Part shown: one piece after another, positions 6,628-12,727 of the stretch
Position numbering within the stretch: the first letter of the stretch is position 1
Layout of the letters: every line of letters starts with the position of its first letter
DNA from: Methanocella sp.
GTDB taxonomy: Archaea > Halobacteriota > Methanocellia > Methanocellales > Methanocellaceae
DNA length: 15,819 nt
Assembly: GCF_035506375.1 (NCBI RefSeq)
Contig: NZ_DATJPM010000011.1
Coordinates: 1-15,819, forward strand
Direction: 5' to 3'
Made by a program: the position numbers and the translations under genes
Notes under the pieces: model-generated
Seen by the model: only the letters and a program-made list of their open reading frames with translations
The model's database searches: none
Told to the model about the DNA's origin: nothing

Positions 6628-7701
6628 TTACCCGGCTTTCGAAAGTGCCAGATTCCTTTTTACAAAGCTCAGGCGCTCCTTAAGCTGACCGACGGCCTCT
6701 CCCCGAGTCGGTCCGGCCCCCATTATCGTGCATATCGCCTCTCCGTTCCCGTAAACGTTGCCTTTCTGCGGCACGTCCGCGATTAAAGGCTGGAGGAGGT
6801 CGCCCTTGACCCTTACAGGCTTACGGGCGAACAAAATGGCTTTTATGCCATATCGCTTTACTTTATAATCATTGAGCCTGCCGTTGATAGCGTCCACGTG
6901 GGCCTTGAACAGGTTATCCTGTACGGCCAGCTCGGCCGAGTCCACTGCACCCGTGAACCTTGGATTGATCTCGAGAATCCTGGGTCCGTCCCTGTTGACT
7001 ATAAAGTCGATTCCATTATGGCCCACCAGGCCCAGCGCCGGCATGAGCTCCCGTGCAATATCGAACATCTGCTCCTTAAAACGAGTACCATACGGGGTCA
7101 CGTTGCCGCAGTAGCCGAACTCCCTGTCCTGGCCCAGCCACTTTTTGCCCACGAGGATCTCGTTCACGCATATGGGCCGGGCCTCTTTACCGGTCGATAG
7201 CACGGATACGCTCAGGGGCTTTCCCGTCACGTACTCCTGGAAGAAGTACTCGTCGCCTTCGGGCAGCATCGAGGCGTCTTTAACCAGATAATTCTTAACG
7301 CCTCCGCCGCCCTTTACCGGCTTGGCGACACAGGGGAATTTCACGTCGCTCTTATTCTTATAAATATGAGGGTGGGGCATGCCCAGCCTCTTCAGCTTTT
7401 CGGCCAGCCAGACCTTGTTAACCACATTCCGGGCGATCTTCGGATCGTTACCGAGCACGAGCGACGCAGGCAGGTCGACATCCTCGAAGCCCGAGCCCAG
7501 CACGACTTTTTCAGCGTCGGTCTGCTCCAGCCAGGGCTTTATATCCCGGGGCAGGTCCCCGCTGAACGTAAAGTTCTTTTCAACGCACCGTAAAAGGTCC
7601 AGGTCATCGTAATGGCTAAGAGAGTACACCTTATACCCTGCCTTATGGGCGGGGCATGCCATGACCCTGGCATTGTAGCCCACGATGAAGACTGACTCCA
7701 T
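6628..7701 (-). CDS. ATP-grasp ligase of unknown substrate (COG2232-like)
   Basis: The 357-residue protein has an ATP-grasp core. The N-terminal pre-ATP-grasp region (1-90) is Rossmann-like (FIVGYNARVMACPAHKAGYKVYSLSHY). The nucleotide-binding glycine loop is at 127-138 (KPVKGGGGVKNY), FFQEYVTGKPLSVSVLS at 153-169, and the Mg/ATP-binding NGIDFIVNRDGPRILEINPRFTG at 229-251. The enzyme should join a carboxylate to an amine or thiol using ATP through an acyl phosphate. It resembles the archaeal predicted carboligases grouped as COG2232, but the substrate is not known to me. It starts 5 bases after the stop of aTrm56 and is surely co-transcribed, hinting at a link to RNA or translation cofactors; that is inference only. 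Confidence 0.85.
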   Translation of the reverse strand: MESVFIVGYNARVMACPAHKAGYKVYSLSHYDDLDLLRCVEKNFTFSGDLPRDIKPWLEQTDAEKVVLGSGFEDVDLPASLVLGNDPKIARNVVNKVWLAEKLKRLGMPHPHIYKNKSDVKFPCVAKPVKGGGGVKNYLVKDASMLPEGDEYFFQEYVTGKPLSVSVLSTGKEARPICVNEILVGKKWLGQDREFGYCGNVTPYGTRFKEQMFDIARELMPALGLVGHNGIDFIVNRDGPRILEINPRFTGAVDSAELAVQDNLFKAHVDAINGRLNDYKVKRYGIKAILFARKPVRVKGDLLQPLIADVPQKGNVYGNGEAICTIMGAGPTRGEAVGQLKERLSFVKRNLALSKAG

Positions 7702-7706
7702 GCCGC

Positions 7707-8240
7707 CTACTTCCTCTCGACGCTCTTACCGTGCTCGCAGGGTAAGATCTTTAGCTCACCGTCGCGAAAAGTCTTCTCGAATTCACGGCCCTGCTGCAGC
7801 CAGTCTAAAAAAAGGGCTAGTGCCGCGATCTCCGAATGAGGCTGATTGCCCACGGCGACGTTATAATCGGCCAGCTGGTACACGTCCCCGGGCACTTTTT
7901 CGGCCCCCACCACGACCATGATGCTTTTAGCCTTAAACTCGTTCCTTATCGTATCGATACAATCCGGCAGGTTGATACCATACATTGTCAGGTGGACGAC
8001 GATCCCGCCTTTCTCCTTCCACTTTTTGATTTCCGAGCGATAGCCGATGCCGATGCGGACCCAGAAACCGCCGCCCCAGCTCTTGTCGACGCGCTCGATG
8101 CTTTGCGCGACAGACTTATCGTCCGAGGTCAGGAGCATTCCGGAGGCTCCGAGAGCACGGGAGGTCAGGCCCACGTGCGTGGTCACACGGGCGTCCCTTT
8201 CCGGCCTGTGGCCGAGCCGTAATACTACGATATCGCCCAT
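7707..8240 (-). CDS. tRNA (cytidine(56)-2'-O)-methyltransferase aTrm56
   Basis: The 177-residue SPOUT-class enzyme keeps the family signatures throughout: RLGHRPERDARVTTHVGLTSRALGA at 8-32, WGGGFW at 55-60, VVHLTMYG at 81-88, and the knot region VVVGAEKVPGDVYQLADYNVAVGNQPHSEIAALALFLD at 109-146 that binds SAM. The enzyme methylates the 2'-OH of C56 in the T-loop of archaeal tRNAs. No SD precedes the ATG at 8240; a T-rich segment separates it from rpoL (34-base gap), so it may have its own promoter or be read through. The downstream ATP-grasp gene follows after 5 bases. Confidence 0.94.
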   Translation of the reverse strand: MGDIVVLRLGHRPERDARVTTHVGLTSRALGASGMLLTSDDKSVAQSIERVDKSWGGGFWVRIGIGYRSEIKKWKEKGGIVVHLTMYGINLPDCIDTIRNEFKAKSIMVVVGAEKVPGDVYQLADYNVAVGNQPHSEIAALALFLDWLQQGREFEKTFRDGELKILPCEHGKSVERK

Positions 8241-8274
8241 AAAGATGAAAATAATATAAAAAAGAGGCGAAAAA

Positions 8275-8562
8275 TTATACCCTGATCTTTGCTTTTTTCT
8301 TGAACAGGTCTATAAATGTCTCGCACTCGCCAGCCAGGTCCTTCGACGCCTTTTTCAATGCGTCGATCGGGTCCTCGGACTTGGTCGTCCGAACATAGAG
8401 GATCGGGTTGCTGATCCCGGGGTATACGATGTCATAGGTGGCGACCTTTACGGCCTTATCCTTTAACAGGGCGGCTTTCAGCGCGTTCATCAGCGTGTGG
8501 TCCTCGCCCTTGATCTCGACCTCGATCTCGGTGTCGGTCTTGTTTAATACCTTGATCTCCAT
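8275..8562 (-). CDS. rpoL: DNA-directed RNA polymerase subunit L (Rpo11)
   Basis: The 95-residue protein matches archaeal RpoL, the partner of subunit D in the polymerase assembly platform (eukaryotic Rpb11/AC19). Diagnostic segments are EIEVEIKGEDHTLMNALKAALLKD, the conserved DHTLMNAL fold region, then ATYDIVYPGISNPILYVRTTK and an amphipathic C-terminal helix. The start is the ATG at 8562: AAGGTGA lies 5 bases upstream and overlaps the csl4 stop, while the GTG at 8571 is part of that SD. It directly follows csl4, an arrangement known from archaeal exosome-linked gene clusters. Confidence 0.95.
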   Translation of the reverse strand: MEIKVLNKTDTEIEVEIKGEDHTLMNALKAALLKDKAVKVATYDIVYPGISNPILYVRTTKSEDPIDALKKASKDLAGECETFIDLFKKKAKIRV

Positions 8563-8572
8563 GAAATTCACC

Positions 8573-9163
8573 TTAAATTATGCCTTTGCCGTAATCGGAC
8601 GATAATTTTCTGGACTCCCTCTTCTCGCACTTCGGGCATTTAAGCTTACCGTTCTCGAAGACCAGATTTACTTTACAGCGAGGGCACTGGGATGTCAGCA
8701 CGCCTAAATTCTTGTCGACCGTGGACAGGCGCATGTTCTTGGTATCGATGACCTTCGCCTTGACGATGTCCTGGTACCCGAACTCCCGGGCCAGGTCCTG
8801 CACGTACGAGTCTTTCACATTTGAAATGTGGATCGCGGCCTGCGTGTTGCCGGCGATCTCCCGGTCCAGATGGCCCTTGATCCGGGATAGCTCGACGAGC
8901 GCTACGGAGCCCTTAATGTCCGTGACGCGGCCGATAACGATATCCCCCTCCTTCGGCGTGGGCGGGATGTTCGTGACGGGGTCCACTGCGACGCTTCTCT
9001 CCTTCTTATTATAGGTCAGGCGGCCGGTCATGATGGCATAGATGTTGCCTCTATCCTCGTAAGTGCCTTTGCCCGGCAGAAACTCCTCGGATGTGCCAAT
9101 CATATCGCCGGGTATTACAAAATCTCCAATCTCTGGCATATTCTTCCCTGCATTACTTTTCAT
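8573..9163 (-). CDS. csl4: Exosome RNA-binding subunit Csl4
   Basis: The 196-residue protein has the three Csl4 parts: an N-terminal domain (about 11-60, VIPGDMIGTSEEFLPGKGTYEDRGNIYAIMTG), an S1 RNA-binding domain (about 70-146, KEGDIVIGRVTDIKGSVALVEL) and a C-terminal zinc ribbon with C160, C163, C176 and C179. Csl4 caps the archaeal exosome and helps select RNA for 3'-5' degradation or tailing by Rrp41/Rrp42. The ATG at 9163 overlaps the end of the methyltransferase gene by 11 bases and lacks a strong SD. The ATG at 9139 (MPEIGDF) is a possible alternative and would better fit shorter family N-termini. Confidence 0.94.
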   Translation of the reverse strand: MKSNAGKNMPEIGDFVIPGDMIGTSEEFLPGKGTYEDRGNIYAIMTGRLTYNKKERSVAVDPVTNIPPTPKEGDIVIGRVTDIKGSVALVELSRIKGHLDREIAGNTQAAIHISNVKDSYVQDLAREFGYQDIVKAKVIDTKNMRLSTVDKNLGVLTSQCPRCKVNLVFENGKLKCPKCEKRESRKLSSDYGKGII

Positions 9164-9752
9164 TGCTCAGTATTCTATAAAGCTCGACGTCAATATATGC
9201 GATCTCTTTCGTGTGGAACTTAAAGGTGTGCCGGATGGGGAACTTTAATGCGACGATATCGGTTATGTTGCCTCTGCCTTCGATGAAGCCCCTGACAAAA
9301 TCGGCGGAGCCGGCATTGTGTATGGTGTAAATGGCCTTGCCGATTTCCAGGGCTTTGTCCAAAAAGGGCCTGTCGTTCCCTTTTTCTTGCGCTCCAAAGG
9401 GCGGGTTCATGACCACCGTGTCGAAACGTCCGCAAAAGTCTCTCACGTCGCAGCAAACCCATGCTATGTCCACGTCGAGCTGGCTCGCGTTTTTCTTCGC
9501 TATTTCTAGCGCACGTATATCGCTGTCAATGCCTATAATCTTTTTTGTTCCGAGCAGGCCGGCGCCGATGGCCAGCATGCCCGTGCCGCACCCAAGGTCT
9601 ACGACGCTTCCTTCAAGATCGCCGCTCATGTAGGCGAAATAGAGGAGCTCGGACGCGACGACTGCCGGCGTTGCATATTGCTCCCGCCGCACGTCCGGGG
9701 AGTCGAAGCCCTTGACCTGCTCCAGCAGCATTTCCAGCTTTCTTTTTTTCAT
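9153..9752 (-). CDS. METTL5-like N6-adenine rRNA methyltransferase (COG2263)
   Basis: The 199-residue protein matches the METTL5 family end to end: MKKRKLEMLLEQVKGFDSP, REQYATPAVVASELLYFAY, the SAM loop VVDLGCGTGMLAIGA at 50-64, the N6-adenine methylase motif NPPFG at 116-120, YTIHNAGS at 142-149 and FKFH at 177-180. The eukaryotic homologue, with a Trm112 partner, modifies one adenine of small-subunit rRNA; an archaeal rRNA role is inferred. Start choice: the ATG at 9752 aligns with the METTL5 N-terminus. A GTG at 9782 gives 10 more residues and lies near a promoter-like A/T stretch, so a leaderless GTG start cannot be excluded. It is first in the csl4-rpoL cluster. Confidence 0.88.
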   Translation of the reverse strand: MKKRKLEMLLEQVKGFDSPDVRREQYATPAVVASELLYFAYMSGDLEGSVVDLGCGTGMLAIGAGLLGTKKIIGIDSDIRALEIAKKNASQLDVDIAWVCCDVRDFCGRFDTVVMNPPFGAQEKGNDRPFLDKALEIGKAIYTIHNAGSADFVRGFIEGRGNITDIVALKFPIRHTFKFHTKEIAYIDVELYRILSNEK

Positions 9753-9878
9753 GCGCTTTCGTAGTCCTAAGATATTTTGCACCTATTTTTATTTTTCTGA
9801 TTTCACCGGCTCGCCATTAGCTATGCAGTCGTCTTGCTCGCTGGCGCCTCCGGTAGCCGCTCATTTTTGTATAACAGG

Positions 9879-9907
9879 ATATATAAATCGAGGTCTTATG
9901 GCTGTTT
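9879..9907 (+). promoter_or_regulatory. TATA box for a leaderless protease gene
   Basis: atatataaat (9879-9888) is centred about 25 bases before the ATG at 9908. GAGGT at 9890-9894 would instead serve an out-of-frame ATG at 9898 encoding only about 22 residues; I consider that incidental. The divergent spacer 9783-9907 holds nothing else I can support. Confidence 0.5.
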
Positions 9908-10726
9908 ATGAAAGGGTGGATGGCAGTTATTTGTATATTACTACTCCTGCTGGCGGGGTCGGCTAACGCCATGACGGTGGGCGAAAGGACGAGACACTTC
10001 GAGGTCTATTTCGCGGACCCGTCAATGGCGGATAGCCAGAACGGCGTAGGGCAGACACTGGAGAGCGCTTACAAAGAGATCAACGGGTACCTGGGCACCT
10101 GCCCCGTCTATATAAAAGTGCTCGTCGTGGGTAAGAAGACAATGGACCAGGTGGGGGAGCACGTCGAGGCGTTCTCGGCCTGGAGCAATAAGTCCAGCTC
10201 TATCGTCCTCCGGGAGCAAAGCTGTAACGATAAGAAATCATTAAAAGTCGTCGCTGAACACGAAATATGCCACCTGGGCTTAAACAATATACTGGCGGCA
10301 AAGGACTCAAAAGACTTCTCATGGATGGAAGAAGGCACCTGCATGGTCTTCTCCCACGAGCCATTCAGTGATATGAAAGTATCCAAATACATATTAAGCC
10401 AGGGGTTCCTGACTCCAAAGGAGATCGCGAGCGCCGTTAACAGTGAGAACTATAACGTCACCAAGAACGGCTACATGCAGTCATACAGCCTGATCAAGTT
10501 CATAACGGACAAGTACGGTATGGATGAAGTGGTAAAAATGATGAAATCGAAGGAGACCAGCTACGAGAAAGCGTTCGCCGAGACCACGGGGACGGATTTC
10601 AGCACGCTCTATGCCCAGTGGCAGGCACACGTAAAGAGCGAGGCCCAGGACATCGAGATACCGGCCGCCTGGTCCTTCTACCCGTATCTGAGGAACGAGA
10701 TCGGCCTCTCCGAATTCCTGGCCTGA
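9908..10726 (+). CDS. Secreted zinc protease-like protein (peptidase MA / gluzincin type)
   Basis: The 272-residue protein begins with a signal peptide (MKGWMAVICILLLLLAGSANA, probable cleavage after about residue 21). The metalloprotease motif H118-E119-I-C-H122 is followed by F-S-W-M-E141-E142-G143, the usual gluzincin arrangement of HExxH plus a downstream Glu in a WxxEG context. The region around 185-255 (SYSLIKFITDKYGMDEVVKMM, AFAETTGTDFSTLYAQWQAHV) matches the helical tail of peptidase-MA-like proteins. It is probably exported and cleaves peptides outside the membrane; no membrane anchor is seen after the signal, so it may be released. Five cysteines occur after the signal peptide. A hairpin follows the stop at 10740-10766. 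Confidence 0.8.
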   Translation: MKGWMAVICILLLLLAGSANAMTVGERTRHFEVYFADPSMADSQNGVGQTLESAYKEINGYLGTCPVYIKVLVVGKKTMDQVGEHVEAFSAWSNKSSSIVLREQSCNDKKSLKVVAEHEICHLGLNNILAAKDSKDFSWMEEGTCMVFSHEPFSDMKVSKYILSQGFLTPKEIASAVNSENYNVTKNGYMQSYSLIKFITDKYGMDEVVKMMKSKETSYEKAFAETTGTDFSTLYAQWQAHVKSEAQDIEIPAAWSFYPYLRNEIGLSEFLA

Positions 10727-10739
10727 TAAAGTATAAGGT

Positions 10740-10766
10740 GCTGCACGTCTTTTGATTACGTGCAGC
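10740..10766 (+). terminator. Perfect 9-bp hairpin between protease and next gene
   Basis: GCTGCACGT (10740-10748) and ACGTGCAGC (10758-10766) form a perfect stem with a 9-base loop containing TTTT. It lies 13 bases after the protease stop and 9 bases before the next ATG. It has no trailing U-run, so it may be a 3'-end stabiliser or a leader structure controlling the downstream start rather than a terminator. Confidence 0.45.
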
Positions 10767-10775
10767 CCGATACAT

Positions 10776-11390
10776 ATGATAACAGTCATTTTTCCGCATA
10801 AGACCTATTCTGAGAACAAGCTGAAGATCAAGCAGATCATAAAAAAATACGGCATGTCCTGGGACGATAAGAAGAGCGGCTGGGTGAACGAGGCTACGGG
10901 GGACGGCGTCTTTATTGACAGGAGTGTCATGGAGATGATCATGGACGACTCCTTTTCCGAAAACCAGCCGATGACGCTGTTCATAAACTCGAATAACGAG
11001 GACTTCCGGAAGGAGTTCGAGGCGAAGTGCGCGGCGCTGGGCGGCCAGGTAATCAGCGGCGGGGCCACGCCGGTCAGGCCAGCCCTGCCCCAAGTAAAAA
11101 AAACTCCTCAAAAACCCGTCCATTCTAAGGATATTTTCGTGCAGGCCGGATTACGAGATGCTTCCGGCTGCAGCACCTCCGCGCTCCAGGAAAAAGCGGT
11201 ACGGGACCTAAAAGACATAAGCGCCCGCTGGGAGCGCCGGAAAAGGCAGCTTCAGGTGGAATATAAAAAGATGGGGCTGGGCGACAAAATGGCCGACGAC
11301 CTGCTACAGCGCGAGGAGATCGCGTTCAGGAAGAGCAACTCCTGCTGGGTCACCGGCGATTTCCCGACCGAGAGTAAAAAATACGAATAA
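10776..11390 (+). CDS. Protein of unknown function (204 aa), charged, two-part
   Basis: I do not recognise this family. From the ATG at 10776 there is an N-terminal domain (about 1-95: ITVIFPHKTYSENKLKIKQIIKKYGMSWDDKKSGWVNEATGDGVFIDRSVMEM, then QPMTLFINSNNEDFRKEFEAKCAALGGQVISGG), a Pro/Lys linker (about 96-120, TPVRPALPQVKKTPQKP) and a C-terminal charged helical part likely to coil (EKAVRDLKDISARWERRKRQLQVEYKKMG) ending in SCWVTGDFPTE. There is no signal peptide or membrane span. The TTG at 10752 is an alternative start but lies within the upstream hairpin. The ATG has no clear SD. Codon use is like the neighbours. Confidence 0.7.
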   Translation: MITVIFPHKTYSENKLKIKQIIKKYGMSWDDKKSGWVNEATGDGVFIDRSVMEMIMDDSFSENQPMTLFINSNNEDFRKEFEAKCAALGGQVISGGATPVRPALPQVKKTPQKPVHSKDIFVQAGLRDASGCSTSALQEKAVRDLKDISARWERRKRQLQVEYKKMGLGDKMADDLLQREEIAFRKSNSCWVTGDFPTESKKYE

Positions 11391-11545
11391 AAGTTTTTTG
11401 GTGTTATCGGGCGGGGCCGTTGGAAAACGGGCGCTATCCCCACGCTGTTGCGATTTTTCGGCGTTATTCGCCCATTTTTTCAGCGGGAAGACAAAAACCG
11501 TTAAATATTAGCCGGTTTCATACGTATGCTTTAGAGGAGGCCAAG
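11391..11545 (+). promoter_or_regulatory. Promoter and strong ribosome binding site of the MC1 gene
   Basis: A T6 run at 11395-11400 can end the preceding transcript. The TATA box ttaaatatta (11501-11510) predicts transcription from about 11530. A perfect SD, GAGGAGG (11534-11540), follows immediately. The mRNA therefore probably starts just before the SD, leaving a leader of about 16 bases to the proposed ATT start at 11546. Confidence 0.6.
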
Positions 11546-11908
11546 ATTACGGCAGACAGAGAGAAGAAAAATTTCGGACTGATTAATGAGAAAGGTGAAG
11601 AGATAGGCACATACAGCGGCGCCCAGCCGAGGGACGCGGCCCTTAAGGTCGCCAACCGCGGCATCACGAGTATCATCTTGAGGGAGAAGGGCACCAAGAA
11701 GCTGCACTATTTCCAGGGCAAGAGAGAGCTTGTGACCGTGCCCGCCAGTGCCCCGGCCTGGATAAAGGAGGCCGCCAAGGACAAGGGCGGAAAGATCTAC
11801 AAGGCCAACGTCGAGAAGCTTGGCACCACTAACCTGGAGTACAGCGAACTCGAGAGGAACCCCCGGGATCTTTTCAAGCTTCCCAAGTCCAAGACATCCA
11901 AAAAATAG
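11546..11908 (+). CDS. MC1-family chromosomal DNA-bending protein (proposed ATT start)
   Basis: The 120-residue product aligns by eye with methanogen chromosomal protein MC1: NFGLINEKGEEIGTYSGAQPRDAALKVANRG, then ILREKGTKKLHYFQGKRELV and PAWIKE. MC1 is a small monomeric architectural protein that sharply bends DNA. Relative to classic MC1 (93 residues) a loop of about six residues after ANRG is missing, the tryptophan in VFKAWKEIV is replaced, and a C-terminal tail of about 27 mostly basic residues is added. No ATG, GTG or TTG lies in frame between 11423 and the conserved region. The only ordinary in-frame start (TTG, 11420) is upstream of the promoter. The SD at 11534-11540 fits initiation at ATT 11546. 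Confidence 0.8.
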   Translation: MTADREKKNFGLINEKGEEIGTYSGAQPRDAALKVANRGITSIILREKGTKKLHYFQGKRELVTVPASAPAWIKEAAKDKGGKIYKANVEKLGTTNLEYSELERNPRDLFKLPKSKTSKK

Positions 11909-11922
11909 AAGATAAATCGTAC

Positions 11923-11951
11923 ATTTCTTTTTCCTTTTTTTTATTTTCTCT
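11923..11951 (+). terminator. Poly-T terminator of the MC1 gene
   Basis: A strongly T-rich tract, including an uninterrupted T8, begins 15 bases after the MC1 stop. This is the archaeal oligo-T termination pattern. Confidence 0.6.
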
Positions 11952-11969
11952 TGTTTAATTTGGCATATT

Positions 11970-12005
11970 CTTATAAACACGCATATAGATTTTCTTTTTA
12001 GTGAT
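11970..12005 (+). promoter_or_regulatory. Promoter of the second KGG gene
   Basis: cttataaac (11970-11978) is a good TATA box, placing transcription near 12000. AGTGAT (12000-12005) is a weak SD 5 bases before the ATG at 12011. Confidence 0.5.
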
Positions 12006-12010
12006 TATCT

Positions 12011-12178
12011 ATGGCGAAAAAGGAATCGAAAGGAGACATTAGTGTAAGAGAGGCAGGAAGACGCGGTGGCACCACCACCAAGGAGAGGCACGGCCCCGAG
12101 TTTTACCGGGAGATCGGTCACAAGGGAGGCCAGAAGGTAAGAGAGCTCATCGAGCGCGGTAAGTCTTCCGAAAAGTAA
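12011..12178 (+). CDS. KGG-motif small basic protein, copy 2
   Basis: The ATG at 12011 opens a 55-residue frame ending TAA. It closely resembles copy 1 (289-462): both begin MA-[R/K]-KE-x-KG, share V-[K/R]-EAGR-[K/R]-GG-x-TTK and end GGQKVRELI-[K/E]-RGK. KGG repeats occur at EAGRRGGTTT and EIGHKGGQK. The family is associated with stress tolerance, as in Bacillus GsiB and plant LEA-like proteins; the mechanism is unknown. It has its own promoter and a hairpin terminator (12207-12226), so it is monocistronic. Confidence 0.87.
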   Translation: MAKKESKGDISVREAGRRGGTTTKERHGPEFYREIGHKGGQKVRELIERGKSSEK

Positions 12179-12206
12179 GCGCGCTTAAAAACCATTTGTA
12201 ATCTGG

Positions 12207-12230
12207 ACGGACCTTTTAAGGTCCGTTTTA
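12207..12230 (+). terminator. Hairpin terminator after the second KGG gene
   Basis: ACGGACCT (12207-12214) and AGGTCCGT (12219-12226) form a perfect 8-bp stem with a 4-base loop, followed by TTTTA. A second GC-rich hairpin, GCGGGGGC (12241-12248) with GCCTCCGC (12253-12260, one wobble), follows 14 bases later. Confidence 0.6.
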
Positions 12231-12322
12231 GCAGACATATGCGGGGGCAGACGCCTCCGCCATTTTACCATAATATCTTTCTTTTAGGGTTATTAGGTTT
12301 TATGTGCAATTACATAATAGAA

Positions 12323-12434
12323 AGTTTTAAATATGTAATTATACATATAACATACTAAGGCTTGGGGCCCAGGTGATTAACCCCCCTTATATCCACACCC
12401 ACCATACGATATTGCCCGGGTCCCGCCTCCACCA
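12323..12434 (+). other. Orphan promoter, ATGTA-N4-TACAT dyad and C-rich tract (possible ncRNA)
   Basis: A promoter-like gaaagttttaaata (12319-12332) is overlapped by a perfect dyad TATGTA-ATTA-TACATA (12332-12347), half of which also pairs with AATTACAT at 12308-12315. A transcript from about 12354 would be C-rich (runs of four to six C) and holds no start codon at a proper distance after its AGGTGAT. It would end inside, and antisense to, the ribbon-helix-helix gene. No known RNA family was recognised. Confidence 0.25.
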
Positions 12435-12620
12435 TCAGCCGCAATTCCCCTTTTCCGACCGCACGTAGTCAGCGACGATACGGATTACAACGTCGCTCAC
12501 CGTCGCCCCGGACTCTTCGCTCTCTTTCTCTAAAAATTCCAGGACGTACTCCGGAAATCTGACGGCCACGAAGCGCTCTTCGGGCTCCACCTGCGGACAT
12601 TTGCCTGCCATAGATATCAT
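12435..12620 (-). CDS. Small ribbon-helix-helix (CopG/Arc-like) protein
   Basis: The 61-residue protein has the ribbon-helix-helix layout: a short strand ERFVAVRFP (15-23), helix YVLEFLEKESEESG (25-38), the turn ATVSDVV (39-45) and a second helix IRIVADYVRSE (46-56). Such proteins are dimeric DNA-binding repressors or the antitoxin half of toxin-antitoxin pairs. No toxin gene is adjacent, so a solitary regulator is more likely. The start is ATG 12620 or ATG 12611; neither has an SD. It lies 35 bases downstream of tRNA-Cys on the same strand, with TTTTATT between. A possible antisense transcript from 12354 approaches its 3' end. Confidence 0.65.
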   Translation of the reverse strand: MISMAGKCPQVEPEERFVAVRFPEYVLEFLEKESEESGATVSDVVIRIVADYVRSEKGNCG

Positions 12621-12655
12621 TATACTATGAACATTACGGGAATAAAAGTGTTAGT

Positions 12656-12727
12656 GCAGGGAGGGAGAGTTGAACTCCCAAAAAACAGATCTGCAGTCTG
12701 CCGCATTAGCCGCTCTGCCATCCCTGC
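12656..12727 (-). tRNA. tRNA-Cys (anticodon GCA)
   Basis: Read on the minus strand, acceptor GCAGGGA pairs with TCCCTGC. The anticodon stem GCAGA/TCTGT (one G-T pair) closes the loop CTGCAGA with anticodon GCA. The T arm is GGGAG-TTCAACT-CTCCC. The D stem is three pairs, GCA/TGC. The variable region is TTTTT, forming a T6 run with the last stem base. The 72-nt gene encodes no CCA, as is common in archaea. Two oddities: the next base (discriminator 73) is A, where tRNA-Cys normally has U, and the T6 run resembles an archaeal termination signal. Confidence 0.88.

Noticed and set aside
8480..8500. TGATGA and CTGA on the minus strand inside rpoL resembling C/D boxes
   Set aside because: Box C lacks the purine first base and there is no closing stem or second box pair; the coding sequence explains it.
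9898..9966. Out-of-frame ATG after GAGGT giving a 22-residue peptide over the protease signal sequence
   Set aside because: The TATA position predicts a transcript starting at about 9908, after this ATG, and the peptide has no recognisable features.
11420..11545. 42-residue N-terminal extension of the MC1 protein from TTG 11420
   Set aside because: It spans the TATA box and SD of the gene, has no SD of its own and does not resemble MC1.
12400..12434. CCCGCCTCCACCA resembling a tmRNA or tRNA 3' end
   Set aside because: Archaea lack tmRNA, and no matching acceptor 5' strand, T-loop or anticodon arm can be drawn upstream.
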